From: Colius striatus
Lineage: Eukaryota; Chordata; Aves; Coliiformes; Coliidae
Length of the DNA: 64,000 nucleotides
Direction: 5' to 3'
Assembly (NCBI RefSeq): GCF_028858725.1
Contig: NC_084774.1
Location: 2,640,001-2,704,000, forward strand
Part shown: piece by piece, positions 40,097 through 55,000 of the stretch
Numbering within the stretch: the first letter of the stretch is position 1
Layout of the letters: every line of letters begins with the position of its first letter
Notes under the pieces: generated by a model
Told to the model about the DNA's origin: nothing
The model's database searches: none
Seen by the model: only the letters and a program-made list of their open reading frames with translations
Translations under genes and position numbers: made by a program

Positions 40097-43000
40097 CTGC
40101 TCAGAAGGGTGAACAACAAAAAAGGTTAGAACACAAAAAGCCTCTTTGGTCCTTTGTGCCATGGCTGGGGGAGGTGAGGAAGCACTCACCTGCAAACCAC
40201 CTCCCGTGCAGCGCGTTGACGGCCGCGATGGCGGCGGCGATGGAAGGACATTTGACGTAGACGTTGCCCTGCAACACACAAGTGCCCAGTCTGGGAGGGG
40301 GCTCCAGACAGCCCGGCCCAGCCCCCCACAGGCCCCCCTTGGAGACACAACCTCAGGCTGGCTGCAGCCCCCCATCTCACCCCGCTGTGCTCACCCGCAG
40401 CTCACGGGTGCAGCCGTGGGACGGCCGCCCACTGACAGCACTGCCAGGCCCCAACCCTCACCCTGCCCACCCAACCCTCTCCAATGGGGCCTGGCAGAAC
40501 AGACCCAATGTGGCCTTCTGCTGACACCAGCAAGGAAAGGATTGCTCTTGTGCTAGCAATGGCCCTTCAGGGAGAGAGAGCATCTAACAGCTCCTGACTA
40601 CCAGACCAGGGCAAGGAGAGGGCTGATGGCCCTACTGTGGGCTCTCAACCGCCTGTGTGCAGCAGCAGCTTCAGTCACAAATGCTTCACTAGACACCAAG
40701 GTCACAGCCTGTTTGCACAGGAATGAGGGGCTCCCCACGCCCAGCACTGCACAGATCTGAGCATCTGTCTGTGCTCAAACAACTGAGACAAAGGGAAACA
40801 TCTCCTGGAAGCAGAGCAAGAGGAGCCCCAGGCGGCACCTCACCGACTGACGCTGATCTTTTACCTTTGCCAGAGCAACCTGAGCTTTTTTTAGCTGCTA
40901 CTTAGGCACTGAACCAGCCCAAGCCAGAGTACTGGAACACAGTATTCAACAACTGAGACACAGATGCCCAAAGGGATGTGTACACCTGCTTAAAAACAGA
41001 CTCCTACCAGCAATTCCTGAATCAGAGCTAGTTCCAGCTGGAACAGATCTCACAAGGAAAGAGCATCGCATGAAGCAGAATCCAGCCTTCCTTCCAGCAG
41101 CCTCTGCCAGACTGCACTAACTCTTCCCACTGCCATCCAACTCGTGCCTTCTCTGGGACAAACATGAGATCTGGGCTGGTGTTTAAGGCCCCAGGCAATT
41201 CACAGGCAGAGCTCTGTTCTCAGCTTCCTTGTGTGTGGGCATCCAGCTGCTTAAACCTCAAGATGAGGCTGAAGCTTTCATCTTCCTCAACTCCCCATGG
41301 TGCAGTGCATGAGCCCAAAGGCTCAGCTTGGGACTGCAACCTCTAACCTCACAACAATCCTCATCTCCCTGGCTGACTCCTGGCAGCCCATAGCCTGGGA
41401 AGTCCCACTTTCTGGGAAAGAGCCCTTCAAAGATGGGAGGTGAAAACACTTTTTGAGTCTACATCCCTCGAGATATTCAGAAGACATGTAGACAAGCTGC
41501 CTGGGGTTATGGTTTAGTTTAGTGCTGGGCCTGGCAGTGTGAGGTGAGGGGTTGCTGTCAATCAGCTCAAAGGCCTTTTCCAACTGTAATGATTCTGTGA
41601 CTCTCACTGCTCCCATGCATGGGGACGCAGACACACGGAGCTGCATCTTGTGTCTGCTGGGGCACGGTGTCCTTTGTGCTAAAGGCAGTTTTCCCGAGGA
41701 AACTGGAAGTCCTTGCCTTCTGGGAAATGCAGAAGCTTAAGGGCCAAGCCAAGTGCCAGATGAAAGATGTCTTTACTCTTCAGCCTGTATCTCCACAGTG
41801 ACCTCAGCTGTGTAAAGCTCCAAGAGCAGACTGCAGCACCAGCAAACTGCACTCAAGTTACACACAGTGACCCCAGCCAGGAGGGAATCACCTACCTTCT
41901 GCACTCTAACTTCAAGTAATTGTGATTCACATGTATGAGGGGAATATCTGAAGTGCTCCTCTATACACTATAAAGCTACAACACTCCTTAAAGATGCTCC
42001 ATGTGTCCTTGGAACCCACATACCTGAGCTGAGTTTTTGTCTACATAGATGTGGATAACTCCTCCATGTTTGTTACATTCCTCAATCACATCATCTTTTA
42101 TTTCTGTATCCCAGCCAGCTTCTTCTTCACTGTAGGGGGTGGAAGAACAGGAGAGAAATGGAATTGTTATCATTCAGACAAAATCCACTCCAAACCCCAC
42201 GAAAACCAACTCTGCAACACTCAGATCCCTTTCCTATGGAATCAACAAATGCCCAGCAGGAACAGAGGATGGCAAATCACTTACGTCTGAGGATTAAACA
42301 TGTTGGAAAGCTGGAAGCACTGTGTTGTAAGTGGTTGTACAGAAGCTGCCGCAGCCAGAACTGTTGTAATGGAAAAAAACAGTAACAAATCTCATTTAAA
42401 TAAGTTTCTTCTATCTAGTCTTTAAAATCTCAACATTCAGCAATAATAGCAACAGTTGTAACTGAAGAGAAAACTGAAAGTCAGAAAGGAAAAGCAGGCA
42501 ACAAGACACTACCCATGATAGAGGAGTTTTAAACTGATCCATACAGAAAGCAGCACAGGGCAACTCCAGCTGCAGCTGAGAAGTGAAACAGTAACCCTGC
42601 ACACTTGATTTTGGCAGATATTCCATTGCAACATTTAAATGCTGACACATACATCTGCACATGCACCTACAAATTCTGCCCCAGTTTTATGCCAGTGGCA
42701 CCTTCAGTTTTGTTCTCCTCAAGAAAGCCAAGCAGCAGCTCAGGATGGAGTGGCACCTCCCCCTCTGCCCTCACAGGGAGCAACAGACATCTTTGAGAAC
42801 TCTCAACATGCATTTTCATGTTGAATTATCCTTCAAAAAACATATATCTGTACTTTTGTCTCTCAGGGCTGTGTAACATAGGAAACATTTAACAACTAAA
42901 ATGAGCAGCATTTTGGCTGTAGAAGAGACTTACACTACTTCCCAGTAACTATGAAATGATTTCTTGGCATTACTGCTGCTCATCACACCGTGCACTACAT

Positions 43001-46000
43001 TACAGGTCAGCACTGCCCTGGAGCCCACGCTCTCCATGGGCTGCAGGCCCCTGTTCACTCAGCCAAAACAATGGCTAAAGGCACATGGATATGATGGTTG
43101 CGCCATCCCATGGCTGACCCAGGGACAGTAACCCCAACCTCCCAACTCTTAAATGACCCCTCTAGTCTCTACCTCTTAAGGTAGGAAAAAAACCTCCCAC
43201 CCAACCACAACTAAACTCACACCAAAAGCCACAAACCCACACGCCTTGCAGGACTGATATGTGGCTGGGGAGTCTTGCCAACACTGGGGAAGCACCACAA
43301 AGAAAACACCAAATGCTGAACACGTCTTCTGTTCCTCCCAGTCCGTAAGGAACACACAGTGTGATTCCTACAGACACTAACACAACACAATTTCTCAGGC
43401 TGCTGGAGATTCTACACCAGAGCATTTTACTTAGAGACCTGAAACAAAACTGACTGGTGACAAGATCCATCAAATGCTTGTTTACCTTCATTCTGCTGAG
43501 ACAGTCTCGTCTGCAAATCTAAAGGAAAAGAAGATGATTAGTGTTACCTGACACACTGCTGAGCTTGTCATTTCTGTGATAAGAGCTTGTTCAAGTACCT
43601 CAACCTACTCTCACTGATCCTCTTTAGTTGTAATTTCACGCATTTCAGCTGGAATTTCACTTCTCAGCTGGAATATTCTGTACTTGGCAGAGATCCCATG
43701 ACCACACAGTGGAGCATATTTTAAAGAGAAACAACACCTTAAATAAAGACATGACCATGGCCTTTAATTCACTGCACCGTTTCCACTTTGCCTTTGGCAT
43801 GCTGGAGCTCTTTACAAGACATATTTGGTTCCATGAGAAAATCATTACAGCAATTCTTACAGGCTTTAGAAGTTCAGCATGTTTACTAACAAAGAGCATT
43901 CAAGCACAGTTACCCAAGCGTGACATTCTGAAAGCAGCTACCAGGTTTCATTCCAAGTACAAGCAGCTGATATTTCACCTCTTCCCTTTCCATAATGATA
44001 CAAGTGACTTTTTTCAAATTCAAAACATTAGGGCCAAGAAAGCCCTAATTACTTAATATCTAATTGGAAGTAATGGGAACACACACAGACTTTGTAGCCA
44101 TTTCCAAGTATATGACTCCAATACTCAACATCTTCAAACCCACAGACTTCAGGATGCAAGAAACTTCATCCTAAGGCTCTTCACTTCTGTTCCAATTTAA
44201 TTCTCATGGATCAATGAGTAAGAAGGCTGAAGTCAGCTGTCATCTTAATCCATCTGCTTAAACTGCAGTGAAGTGATGGACCCCAAGTAAGCTTCCATGC
44301 TTACCTGGGAACACCTGAAGGTCTTGGGGGGGGGGTGTCTCATACTTTTCCCCTTCCTAACAAACCCTCCTTCACAACACTGGCAGACCAACAGGACTGA
44401 ATTTTGTGCTCCAAGTATTAGGCAGCAAGAGCCCCAAAGCCAAGCTGTCCTCAATCGCCTTCCCAAGTGACTTCCATAGAAGAACATATATTGGGAGCCA
44501 CACTGACACACCAGAGGTGGGAGGCACGAGCTCTGAAGGCTGAGCTGTAACAGGAATTGGCTGCATTGAGCATGTTTTTCCATCTGAATCTAAACACAAA
44601 GAAATCCCCAGGTCCACAGAGCAAGAAGTACGACAGGCAAGGCTGTGTTCTTGGCCTGTGTTCTCTGCAGCAACTGCATGGACTTGGCCAAATCTCCAGC
44701 TCATTACCTAGCCAATTACTGACTTTTGCTTTGGTAAACAAATGTATTAAAAAAATCAAATCTAGATCCCTCTAGTTGGATGAGGACTGAGGCTCCTCCC
44801 TCTGCAACCCTCACACAATGGCACATACATGGCCTGTACAGCCAAACTCACCCTGCACTGCTCAGCCCAGGGCTCTGCAGCCACATGCTTCAGGCCCTCA
44901 TGCCCAACGTGGCACAGCTACATTGGGCAACAGTTCAAAGTCTGTCTGGGGCTGAGAGGCAAGTCTATTCTCAACACAGGAAGATCAGCAAACAGTATCC
45001 TGTGGCACCAAGTTCCATAGGTTAATTGTTTACCACCTCTGAAATGTAACCCCTGTCCACCAAATTCTCCATCAGCTCACTGAATTCTCCTGTGGCTCAG
45101 GCTGAAACATGGGCCTCTTCTCACTTCTAAATTCACTCAGAATTCAGAAATTCTCAAATTTCAGCATGTTGTGTATGTGTAATCTCTAAGAGCAGTGAGC
45201 TCAGCAGGACTAAGGAGTACATGCTTGGTACAGAGAAGGCAGAAACACACAAATATCAAAGCACTTTGTCTCTTAAAGTGAGGCTGCATGTTTGTTTTGA
45301 AACATAACTAGCTTTAAATAAACAAAAGCCTGCATATTCCCCAGTTTTCTAAGTAATTAAAACAGAATAGCAGATTAAATAGATGTCCTGGATGGCAACA
45401 CCTCCATTCTCCACTGCAGCACACCATCTTGTTCACAAACAGATCCTTCATAAAAGGAAGGGATGTTCTGTCTCACAAAGCAAGTTCTAGATGGTCTCAT
45501 GGTTGAGATTTTCAGACAGAATTTACTAGACAATAGAAATTACACAGCTACAGTTCTTCAGCTTCAGTTATTTTTCCTGCTGGCATATTCTCCATGGGAA
45601 TAGTGTCCAAGCTCTCAGGTCTGCCATAAAACTAATTCTTTAGCTTCCCTATTTGAGTTTGATTCAAGCCATCCTGAACATGGCTGGCCATCTCCATGAA
45701 TGTGTATATTCCATCTCGGATACTCAAGCCAGCTACCCTGCATCGTGCTGACAGTTCATATTCCCTCACTGATGAGCTGGGGTATTAGGTATTATTTTGC
45801 TCCTCCTCAGCCATCATTCACTGCTAAGCTCCCAGGATAGCCAACAAGAATGTTTCAATCCTGAACAAGTGAAATGTGTTCAGAACCCCTTATTGAGAGC
45901 ACCTCTGAATTTACCCACCTCACTCCCACTCTTGTGGATCACTGTTACTCATGTAAATATTGCAAGATCAGCCCAACACCTGAACTTTGGTTTCAATAAC

Positions 46001-49000
46001 AGCCTCTGACCCTCCTGCCTTCACTGGAAAAACATCCCTCTGAGTGTGCTTCTTCACACACTTTGTACTTCCTGTGGTACCTACTTCTCTAGTTGAGTAA
46101 CTTTCAAACAACACAAATTCAAAGAGAGTTCTACTACTGCTCCTCTGTTTATGACAGTCAGCTTTACCTCAGATTGTTAACTTCTGAAGGGGAGAAGTGA
46201 AGTCAGAGTAACAAGACTGCAGGGAACCAGCCACATTATGTTCTTCCTCCTTCCTTTTAAGTGTAGGTAATTTAGAATTAGATGTTTCAGCTACATATTG
46301 CATCACACACTTAAAGTGTTTCTTGGTAACAACTGACACAAGATCTCATATTTCACATACCTATTCCCTTGCTAATTTGACAGGAGTTTTCTTACTCCAC
46401 CGAACTGAGTATATTCAGCTTCTTACTTTTAGTTTTGCTTCTACCTTGTGAATCATTTCTTTCTTTTTAATCCATGGTCCCATATTACCTTCCTGAAAGT
46501 CCAAACTTAGGACCAGAGTCCCCACTACAAACTGAGGCAATGAGATTCCTTTGAAATATCTCAGGAGACCTCAGCTCCATTTTATTTCTCTTATCTTTTG
46601 AGAGCTGGTAACTCTCTTTTACAAGCTCTAACTCAACCTGACTGTTAGCAGGTAATTCTCACTATTTGCCAAACTAAGAAACATTGTTTTATTTATTGTC
46701 AGTCCCTTTTCCTACTCTTCATGGGCTCTGTGCTTATCCCTGATCTCTTTCAAGGTAGTTAATCACCCTGTTTGGCATCGAACCCACTTCTAACAGTTTG
46801 TTTCTTCTTTCTGTGGAATACAGAGCCAATAAGCTATCAGCAATTTGGAACTGAAGAAACTTTTACATCCTGCCTGTTCAAGCACCCAAGTTGCTTAGTC
46901 CAGATGACTTTATTGCCTTGCCTTTTCAACCACCACTTTCAAAATCATAAGCTGTAAGTTACAGACGTGTTTTGGTTTTCCTTCCATTTACATCTGAGCA
47001 ACTCACGATCCTTCATGTCAACGGTCATTTCTATTCTCATCCGTAAGACCTTCATTACTTACCAAATTGAGTTTAAAATAGCATCCCCTCTTCATGAGTC
47101 AGTGAGTGTTTGGTGAAGAAATTTGTCGGATATCACATCCAGGAATATCTGGGCCCCACCATTACTACTAGCAATTCTTCTCCAGTCTGTATCAGGGAAG
47201 TTAAAGTCTCCCATAATGACACAATTCCCGGTAGTAATTGTCTCTAACAAGAGTAAAGATATCTTTAATCCATAACCAAATGTCACTTTTGGGATAGCTC
47301 ATGACTCTATGGTAGTAAAAAGCTTTATCTTTTCCTAAAGTTACTCAAGTTGCACATGGCTGCATTACTCCTTTTGTACAATACAAGTGGGATAAGCAAT
47401 GCTACTCCTACCACTCTTATTTATAGTTACTAAACATGCACACTCTCCAAAAACCCCCATTCAGCCTTATTTACTCCTCTGCAGCCACGTGGCTTCACAC
47501 TGATTCCACAACATCCTAACAGTTCAGTTGTAGCAGATGTTTCTGGCCACATTCCTTATTTGGGGAGTTTGGACTTCTTTGGTTTGTTTGTTTCAAATAT
47601 GGAGGTGGGGAAAGGAGTGCTGGGTTTTAAAAGTATTTCTCTCATTTCTCATTGATGACACCTGTTTCCAAGAAAGGCTGTCACACAGCTTTATCATCCA
47701 CATTAAAGGTGTTCTAATTTCAGTTTCATTCACCTTTCCTACTCTTTCTGAACTAAACATGCTTTTTCCTTGCCATTGTGTCTTTTTCATCTTTTTATTC
47801 TCAAATAGGAAAAAGCCTTCCTCAACCCCCTTTTTCGTTCATTACCACTTCTTCCACGGGTGCACTTACAGAAAGACCCCATGATATTGTTTTAGCAATT
47901 GCCTGCAGTTTCATGTACAAGCTCTTCTCAAAACTGCACCTAAGCTTCAGTAACATGACTCAGGTGTCTATTAAGTCTGAATCACTTCTGCCATAAACTC
48001 TGCTTGAAGACCAATAAAACCATGTCACCTATTCTCTGCTGATTTTCCTGACACTTCTCACATGTTCCAGCATCTACTTGTTTGTGACAAAGTCTTTTCT
48101 ACTTCTGTGAGTGTTTCACGTCCCTTGTTCTTGCATCAATAAGAAGTAACAAGAAGAAATCACACCATGCAAATCACTGGGCTCCTGTGGGGGGTCACTC
48201 ATTGCTCTTAAACAGTTTGTCCTTGAAGCTGTCCTAGCAGCAGCGACCACATCCTCAGACTCATAACCTCTCACAATACAGTGAAATCTTGGTAACCCTC
48301 CCAACATACCCAATTGTAGAACACACCAACTACAGTCAACAAGCAGCTCACAAACTACCTGACCTACACTGTCCCTCCTCACCAGGACAGCCACAGTATA
48401 AACCTAATACTACTGTAGTCCTAGTTGTCATGACTCCCATGAAATCCTGATCACCTTCTTGCTCCTAGTACAGCTGTTTTTTCAGAAAGGTCAATCCCCT
48501 TCCAATTTTCAGCCTGCCATTTTTAACAGTCAACAGTTACACTGTAGTAGAACACAGAACTCCCCATTAATATAGGGAATAGTAGAGATAATTCACCCCA
48601 AGCCTTCATCTCTAAGTGAACTACAAATAAAAAGCAAATATTCAAGCGAAGTGAATCACACCCAAAGCTGTCAGATACTGTCACTATTTTATCACTCACA
48701 GATTTGCAATGTTTCATGGAGTGTCAAACATGCCGGAATACCTATGTTCTCATTTTACAAGATCACAAAATGTAGTTAAGTACCTCTTGTCTCACAATCA
48801 TGAAGCATCAAATATCTTTGAAAAACCAACAGGTCATTATTTCTTACCTGCCACAGCTCCAAATGCCAAAGAGCCACTCATCTGAAGAGCCTGCTGTGCA
48901 GCTGGGGGGATCTGCAAGCCAGTACCTACAGCACAATAGGGACACACCTTTTACTACGTGTTTCAGGCACTTGAGGATGCAGAAACACAACTATCAGAAA

Positions 49001-52000
49001 CCTCTGTCGTCAAAAGCTTAAACACACCATTCCATGCATGTAGTGTCAAACTCTGTGGGGGGTATGAATTAAATTTCTGCAAACTTTTTATGTCCCTGTG
49101 CTGGGCCCTGGGGAGGCTGCAGCTCCAGGGCTGTGCTCAGTGCTGGGCCCCTCACTCACTGCCACAGGGACACTGAGGGGCTGCAGCGTGGCCAGAGCTG
49201 GGCACAGAGCTGGGGAAGGGGCTGGAGCACAAGGGTGCTGGGGAGGGGCTGAGGGAATGGGGATGTTGAGCCTGGAGAAGAGGAGGCTGAGGGGAGACAG
49301 GAGCACTCTCTGCAACTCCCAGACAGGAGGATGCAGTGAAGTGAGGGTTGGGCTCTGCTCCCAAGTAACAACTGACAGGACAAGAGGAAATGGCCTGAAG
49401 TTGCCCCAGGGGAGGTTGAGGCTGGAGCTGAGACAGAACTGTTTCCCTGAGAGGGGTGTCAGCTCCTGTGCCAGGCTGCCCAGGGAGCTGGGGGAGTGCC
49501 CAGCCCTGGAGAGATCCCAAAGCCGTGGAGCTGAGGGCCAGTGGTCAGTGGTGGGCTGGGCAGGGTGAGGGGAGGGCTGGGACTGCAGCAGCTTCAAGGG
49601 CTTTTCCAATCAAAAGAATTCTATGAACTTTCACATTTTCACACATTTCCTGTTAACCATCATACATACCTTCTGCAAGTCGTGCCATCAACTGAAGGCG
49701 ACCAGTTGTTCCCAAGTCAATTCCAGTTCGTTCCAACTCATCACTGTCCAAAAATGAACTAGCACTGGAAGCGTCAGTGCGCTCCGTTACATGTCCAACC
49801 TTCATTGGCCTACCAGCCAGCTCAAATCCATTGAGTTGTTCCAAGGCCTTTTTGGCACATTCAGAGTCAGAAAACTGTAAGTTGGAAAGACGTAAATTCA
49901 GTCCCATTGCCTACAGGATCCAACAACACTGTTACTGTGGGTAATATCCACAGCTACATAAACATGGGAAACACTCCATTTATGATCACAATAGCTGCAA
50001 GTTCATTTACAATTGTTCTGTATCTCCCATTGAAAGTGAACATGCACAAGTTTGGTATTCACTTTCTCATATTTAAATGCCTACTATCATTGAAGCTAGA
50101 GCATCTGAATATTGCTCATGACTCAAGTCATGACTGCAGTTGTTTTTTAACCTGTTCCAGGAATGGCAATCACTTCTTTGTAGCCTTACAACTGCCAGGC
50201 ATTTACTGGTTAGTCCAAACAGAAGTGCTGCTTTATGCTGTCAAACATCAATCTAAATACACAAGTAGTTTGTCAGTATTGAAGCCATTCAATATTAGCT
50301 ATACAGTTAGTTTGGTTTCATTTGACTTCAAAGATCCCAGATGAGATTTTGTCTTCCCTATGACAAATTGCCAGGTCAGTCAAGAAATCCAAGTTCACAA
50401 AATTATGTGAAGGTAAAGAGGAAAAACGTTTTCCACCAAAAGTTTTAGTCTCTAAGACTGTACTTCCCCTAAAAAGCTCAAATTCCATTATCTTCACAAT
50501 AGTGTTGAAATGCCAGTTTTTAGCTGTACATTTCCCTGCAGAAGCATGGCTTTACCAGGCACTGAACATCAACTGTACTATTCCATTCTAAACACATGCA
50601 TTTGTTCAGCCACAAAAACCACAAAGAGCTGGCAGAGACAAAGGACAGTGTTGAATGTCCTGGAATACCACCTTTCTAAAATGAGGCTTAACAAGAGATT
50701 GCTGAGACACAACTACTACGTAGGAAGCTTACACTCAGAAAATGGCAACTCCAGACATACCGTAATAAATCCGTAGCCCTTTGAGCGCCCAGTTTCACTG
50801 TCCATCATCAGCTGAATGCTTTCAATCTAAAAATAGCAATACAGCCAGTTAGTAACAGGCATTTTGGAACTCAAAACAAAACAAAACCTCAATACAGTCC
50901 TACAAAATATACATATATAAATACCATACTACTCTTTCTTTTTATCAGTGCCTTAGTCTTTCCTCAAATCAAAGTTAGTGTACAGGCAGCTACATATGTA
51001 CTTTGATACTAAAAAAACAGCAGGTAAACCTAAGGGTGATGTACAATTTATCCTTTGAGTCCAGATACAGGCAGAGGCTTGGTCTTGATGGACCATACTA
51101 GCAGATATTATCAAATCCTTACAATCATGGCATTTCACATGCTGAGAAACTCCATTTTACACGGTAAGACAAACAGTCTGCACGACTCTGACCGGGGACT
51201 TTAACAAAAAGGTGAACGTTTTAAGTACTTATTGTCATATGGGAACTCACCCAAGTTTACAGTTAATGAATTTAAAACATTTACTAGAGTCATGCATGAG
51301 CCATAAAATGGTGTTTGGAAGAGATAACACCACAGAAATAAGAGGAACAACTGTGAAAGACTAGAGTATAGGGAATCGGGAAACAGAAAAACCTCAGCTC
51401 TACATGTAAGCTTCAAACTACAGTAATCCTACTGCCAGACCTCAAGATAAAACAGGAACAGCCTCATGATTTAAAATTTAACAAATTGCTGCAATTTTAC
51501 AAGCTTTTGCACAATAGAATTAAAGGGATGTACATACTGAATCTGAAGAAACCATTTAACAAGCACTGTTACAGTACACACAGGGCATGGTTAATATTTA
51601 AAGATAGGATGAAAAACATCAGCAAACTTCATTTCTGGGGTTTTTTTCCCCATTAAGTAGCATATTAAGTAAATTACTTTTGTCCTATCTAATAATGATA
51701 TACTCATGATACTTTAGTAAGCATAGTAGGGCTAACACTATTATGAGTCAACTGAACTCTCCTTTGTCAGACCTGCCACTCAGAATCACTGGACTATATC
51801 ACAAATCCAGGTTCTCATTTGCTCACCAATACTAACTGTATCTAAAGCCTTGTGGATTTGTGGGCATAGAAGAGTGAGAATAAGAAACAAATGTTTTGCA
51901 GGTGTGAAGCTGAATTATTTCCAGAAGCTGTGAGTGCTCTACATCTAATCTAGGTTTTTCAGATAAACTGCAGTAATACAACAAGCCAAATCAGAACTTA

Positions 52001-55000
52001 CTCTGCCAAACGGCTCAAAAATTCCCCGAAGCATATCTTCAGTTATGTTGAAGTGTAATGATCCCACATAGAGCCTCATAGGACCAGCACTGCCCTTCTG
52101 CAGATTATTTGCCATTGCTGCTGCTCTGTTTTTCTCTGCCTAAGAGAAGGGAAAAAGAAAAGTCCACCTTTAGTATGAATGTCATTTAAAAATATCTAAC
52201 ATAAATAGTATACATCTACCAGATTACAACAGATTCACAGACAGATACAGCCTGGTTTATCATTTGCATACTATCCACCAGACTGCAAATTCCAATCTAG
52301 AAAATCCAAGACCATGAGCAAGGATAGAGACACCTTCCAAAAGCCTTCCATTTTAACAACTTCATGCAGAATTCTGGCTTTTATCTAGTAAATGAACACT
52401 TTACATTTACATTTTCTGGAAAGTATACATAACACATACTACAATTCTCTAACACTACAGTCGTGTTATTAATAGTTTCCTAACATCTGTGTTTCCAAAA
52501 TGCATTTATGGCACTTTGCACAAGCTTTAATTTGCCTGTTAACTATGGGAAACAAATGACCACTTATAATTTGCTTAATTAATCATCCTTGTTAAGTTTT
52601 TCCAGTGGGTGAATGGTAACTAAAACTTTTAACAGTAAGTTTTCCAGCAAGAGAGGCACCACTTGACATGAATGCAAATGAAGTTCACAAGCCCTTACCT
52701 GTGATGCTTGGACTATGATGGGTACGCCCAAGACTCTCTGCCCAGTTAGTCCTATTGCCAGAGGCACTGAACTAACATCAACAAACTCCACATAAGCAAT
52801 TCCCTTGGAACGCCTGGAATTCCTGTCCGAGATCATTCGCACATCACGAACCTGAAAGGCACAGAAATGCTCTGAGACACAGCTCCCATGCAGTCCATTT
52901 CTCAGAAAGGTATTCACAACAATTAATTCCCAATCCAATGGCTTTGTAATTATGCTGCAATTCTACAGTAACATAAAGCTTAACAAACATGTCAGAGGCA
53001 AGTCAGCCTTAAAAGCTGCCATTCAAAGTCAAGTGTAGCACACTGCTAACAGAGGCAACAGAACACTTGCAGCACTGTGATGCTTTAAGCCAGGACCTTA
53101 CAGATGATGGAACAAAGTTTTTCAAAACTAGAAGTTAAACAATTTTGTAAATGACACTCTGCCAGACCTACAGGCAAAAGACTGAAGCTTCTGAAAAACA
53201 GAGTTGACTCAGAATTGTGTTGCCATGTTTTGCCTCACATCACGTGTTGGACAATGAACTCCTGATAAGTTATATTTGTATGCTTGGAGCCTTTAAGAAT
53301 TAGCTGGTCACCAGTCATTTCTCTTTTCACTTGTACAGGAAGTTCCAGAAAGCCACTGGCTTACAATTCTGCAGAAAATCAATCCTGTACTAGGACAGCT
53401 TGAGGAAGCACTCAGAATCATTTTAACCTCCCTATTAATTACCTTCCCTACTGTAGAGAAAAATTCTTCCAGGTCTCTTGGTCGAATTCTTGCAGCCAGC
53501 TGCATGCAGAATACTGTTCGAGCATCCCTCTCTTCTGGGGTAAGATTATCAATAGGTTCTCTGAAAAAAGGAAAGTTCAGTTAAAATATCATCTGAATTA
53601 AGGTAACTCATCCCTGGATCATGCATGAAAGTCCAAATAATCGGTACTTTAAAGATGGATGCAATATTAAAAAAGGCAGGGTCAGGAACTGAAGGGAAAT
53701 CACTATTAACAGTGGCTATTTACCTCTAACGTGACTGAACATCCTGTATCAACTCTAAATATTAAATGACTGGGAAAAATAAATCACATTTTAAGCACAG
53801 AAATTCCAATTAAACACAGGTGCTGTTCTGCTAGTGTCCTGAACATCAACAGTACCACTTGGAAGCTTCCAGTCAGAAGGATGAGATGGAAAGACAGGAA
53901 AACAAAGGAAACTGGGATTATCACAGACTGCATGTCTGAACACTCAGATATGAAGCACAAAGGGTTTTTTGTTCCTTTGCAAACTAAAAATCTTACATCT
54001 ACCCAGTCACTTAGCAGTCACTACAGCCACTGCATAAGCAATTCTGACATCTTTACAGACTTTCCAGTCCTCATTTCATAGTTTCAGCCTGTTAACCCAT
54101 AAAAAAGTATCAGCAGTGAATAACTACTCTGATCCTTGCACTACATTAATTTTTATACTGATCACTACTGATGCACAACATTTAAGGCATTGAAAATTCA
54201 AATCTAAAAGTCTGACTTGTACTTTAGCACAAGGCAGAATCAGCTGCTGGATCCTGGACTGAGTTCTCCACCATGTATTTAAATTTTACCAAGTATTTTT
54301 TAAAAAATCACTGAGAATGCACAAAATTTAAACTAAATTATCCCAGTATTAGTTTGGTAATCATTAAAAAACTCAAACCAATATAGGTTAAATTTAACTG
54401 CATTCATTGAGAGAAAAATCTCATTAGCAGCTATCCAAATCCAATCCCTTAAACAAGATGCCTAGATATGGAGAAGTATCTCTTGGATTTCAAATTACCC
54501 AGCTTCTCTACAAGTATCATCAATACATAATTTAGATCACAACTAACAGGGAAGAAGATTGAGAATACAGAAACACAAAAAGCAAAGCAAGGTATATTTT
54601 GCAAACTGACATTTACAATTTTACACTTATTTGGGGGGAGAGAGAGTTTATGACAGGGTGAGAAAGTAATGTATCTTAAGTGCTCTCCTCCCATGGGCCT
54701 TCTGAAGGAACTCCAGCATTACTTGTGAGCAGAAGCCTAATGGTGAATTATTTCACCATTACTTGTCCAACTTCAGTTGGACAACAACAAAAATCATAGA
54801 ATCACAGAATGGTCAGGGTTGGAAGGGACCTTTAGAGATCATCCAACCCCCCTGCAGAAGCAGGGTCACCTAGATCAGGTCACACAGGAACATGTCCAGG
54901 TGGGTCTTGAAGACATACAAGGAAGGAGCCTCCACAACCCTTCTGGGCAGCCTGTGCCAGGGCTCCATCACCCTCACAGTGAAATAGTTTTTTCTTAAAT

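Noticed and set aside
43519-43545. Upstream extension of RBM39 exon 12 equivalent to the human EFSFVI isoform
   Set aside because: The sequence before the acceptor is a continuous pyrimidine tract with no in-frame EFSFVI-like codons or second AG.
48116-48394. 92-codon minus-strand frame with protein-like ends (MAVLVRRDSVGQVVCELL)
   Set aside because: No recognised domain, no flanking splice sites that join it to RBM39, and it sits in decayed repeat-like sequence. Kept only as a note.
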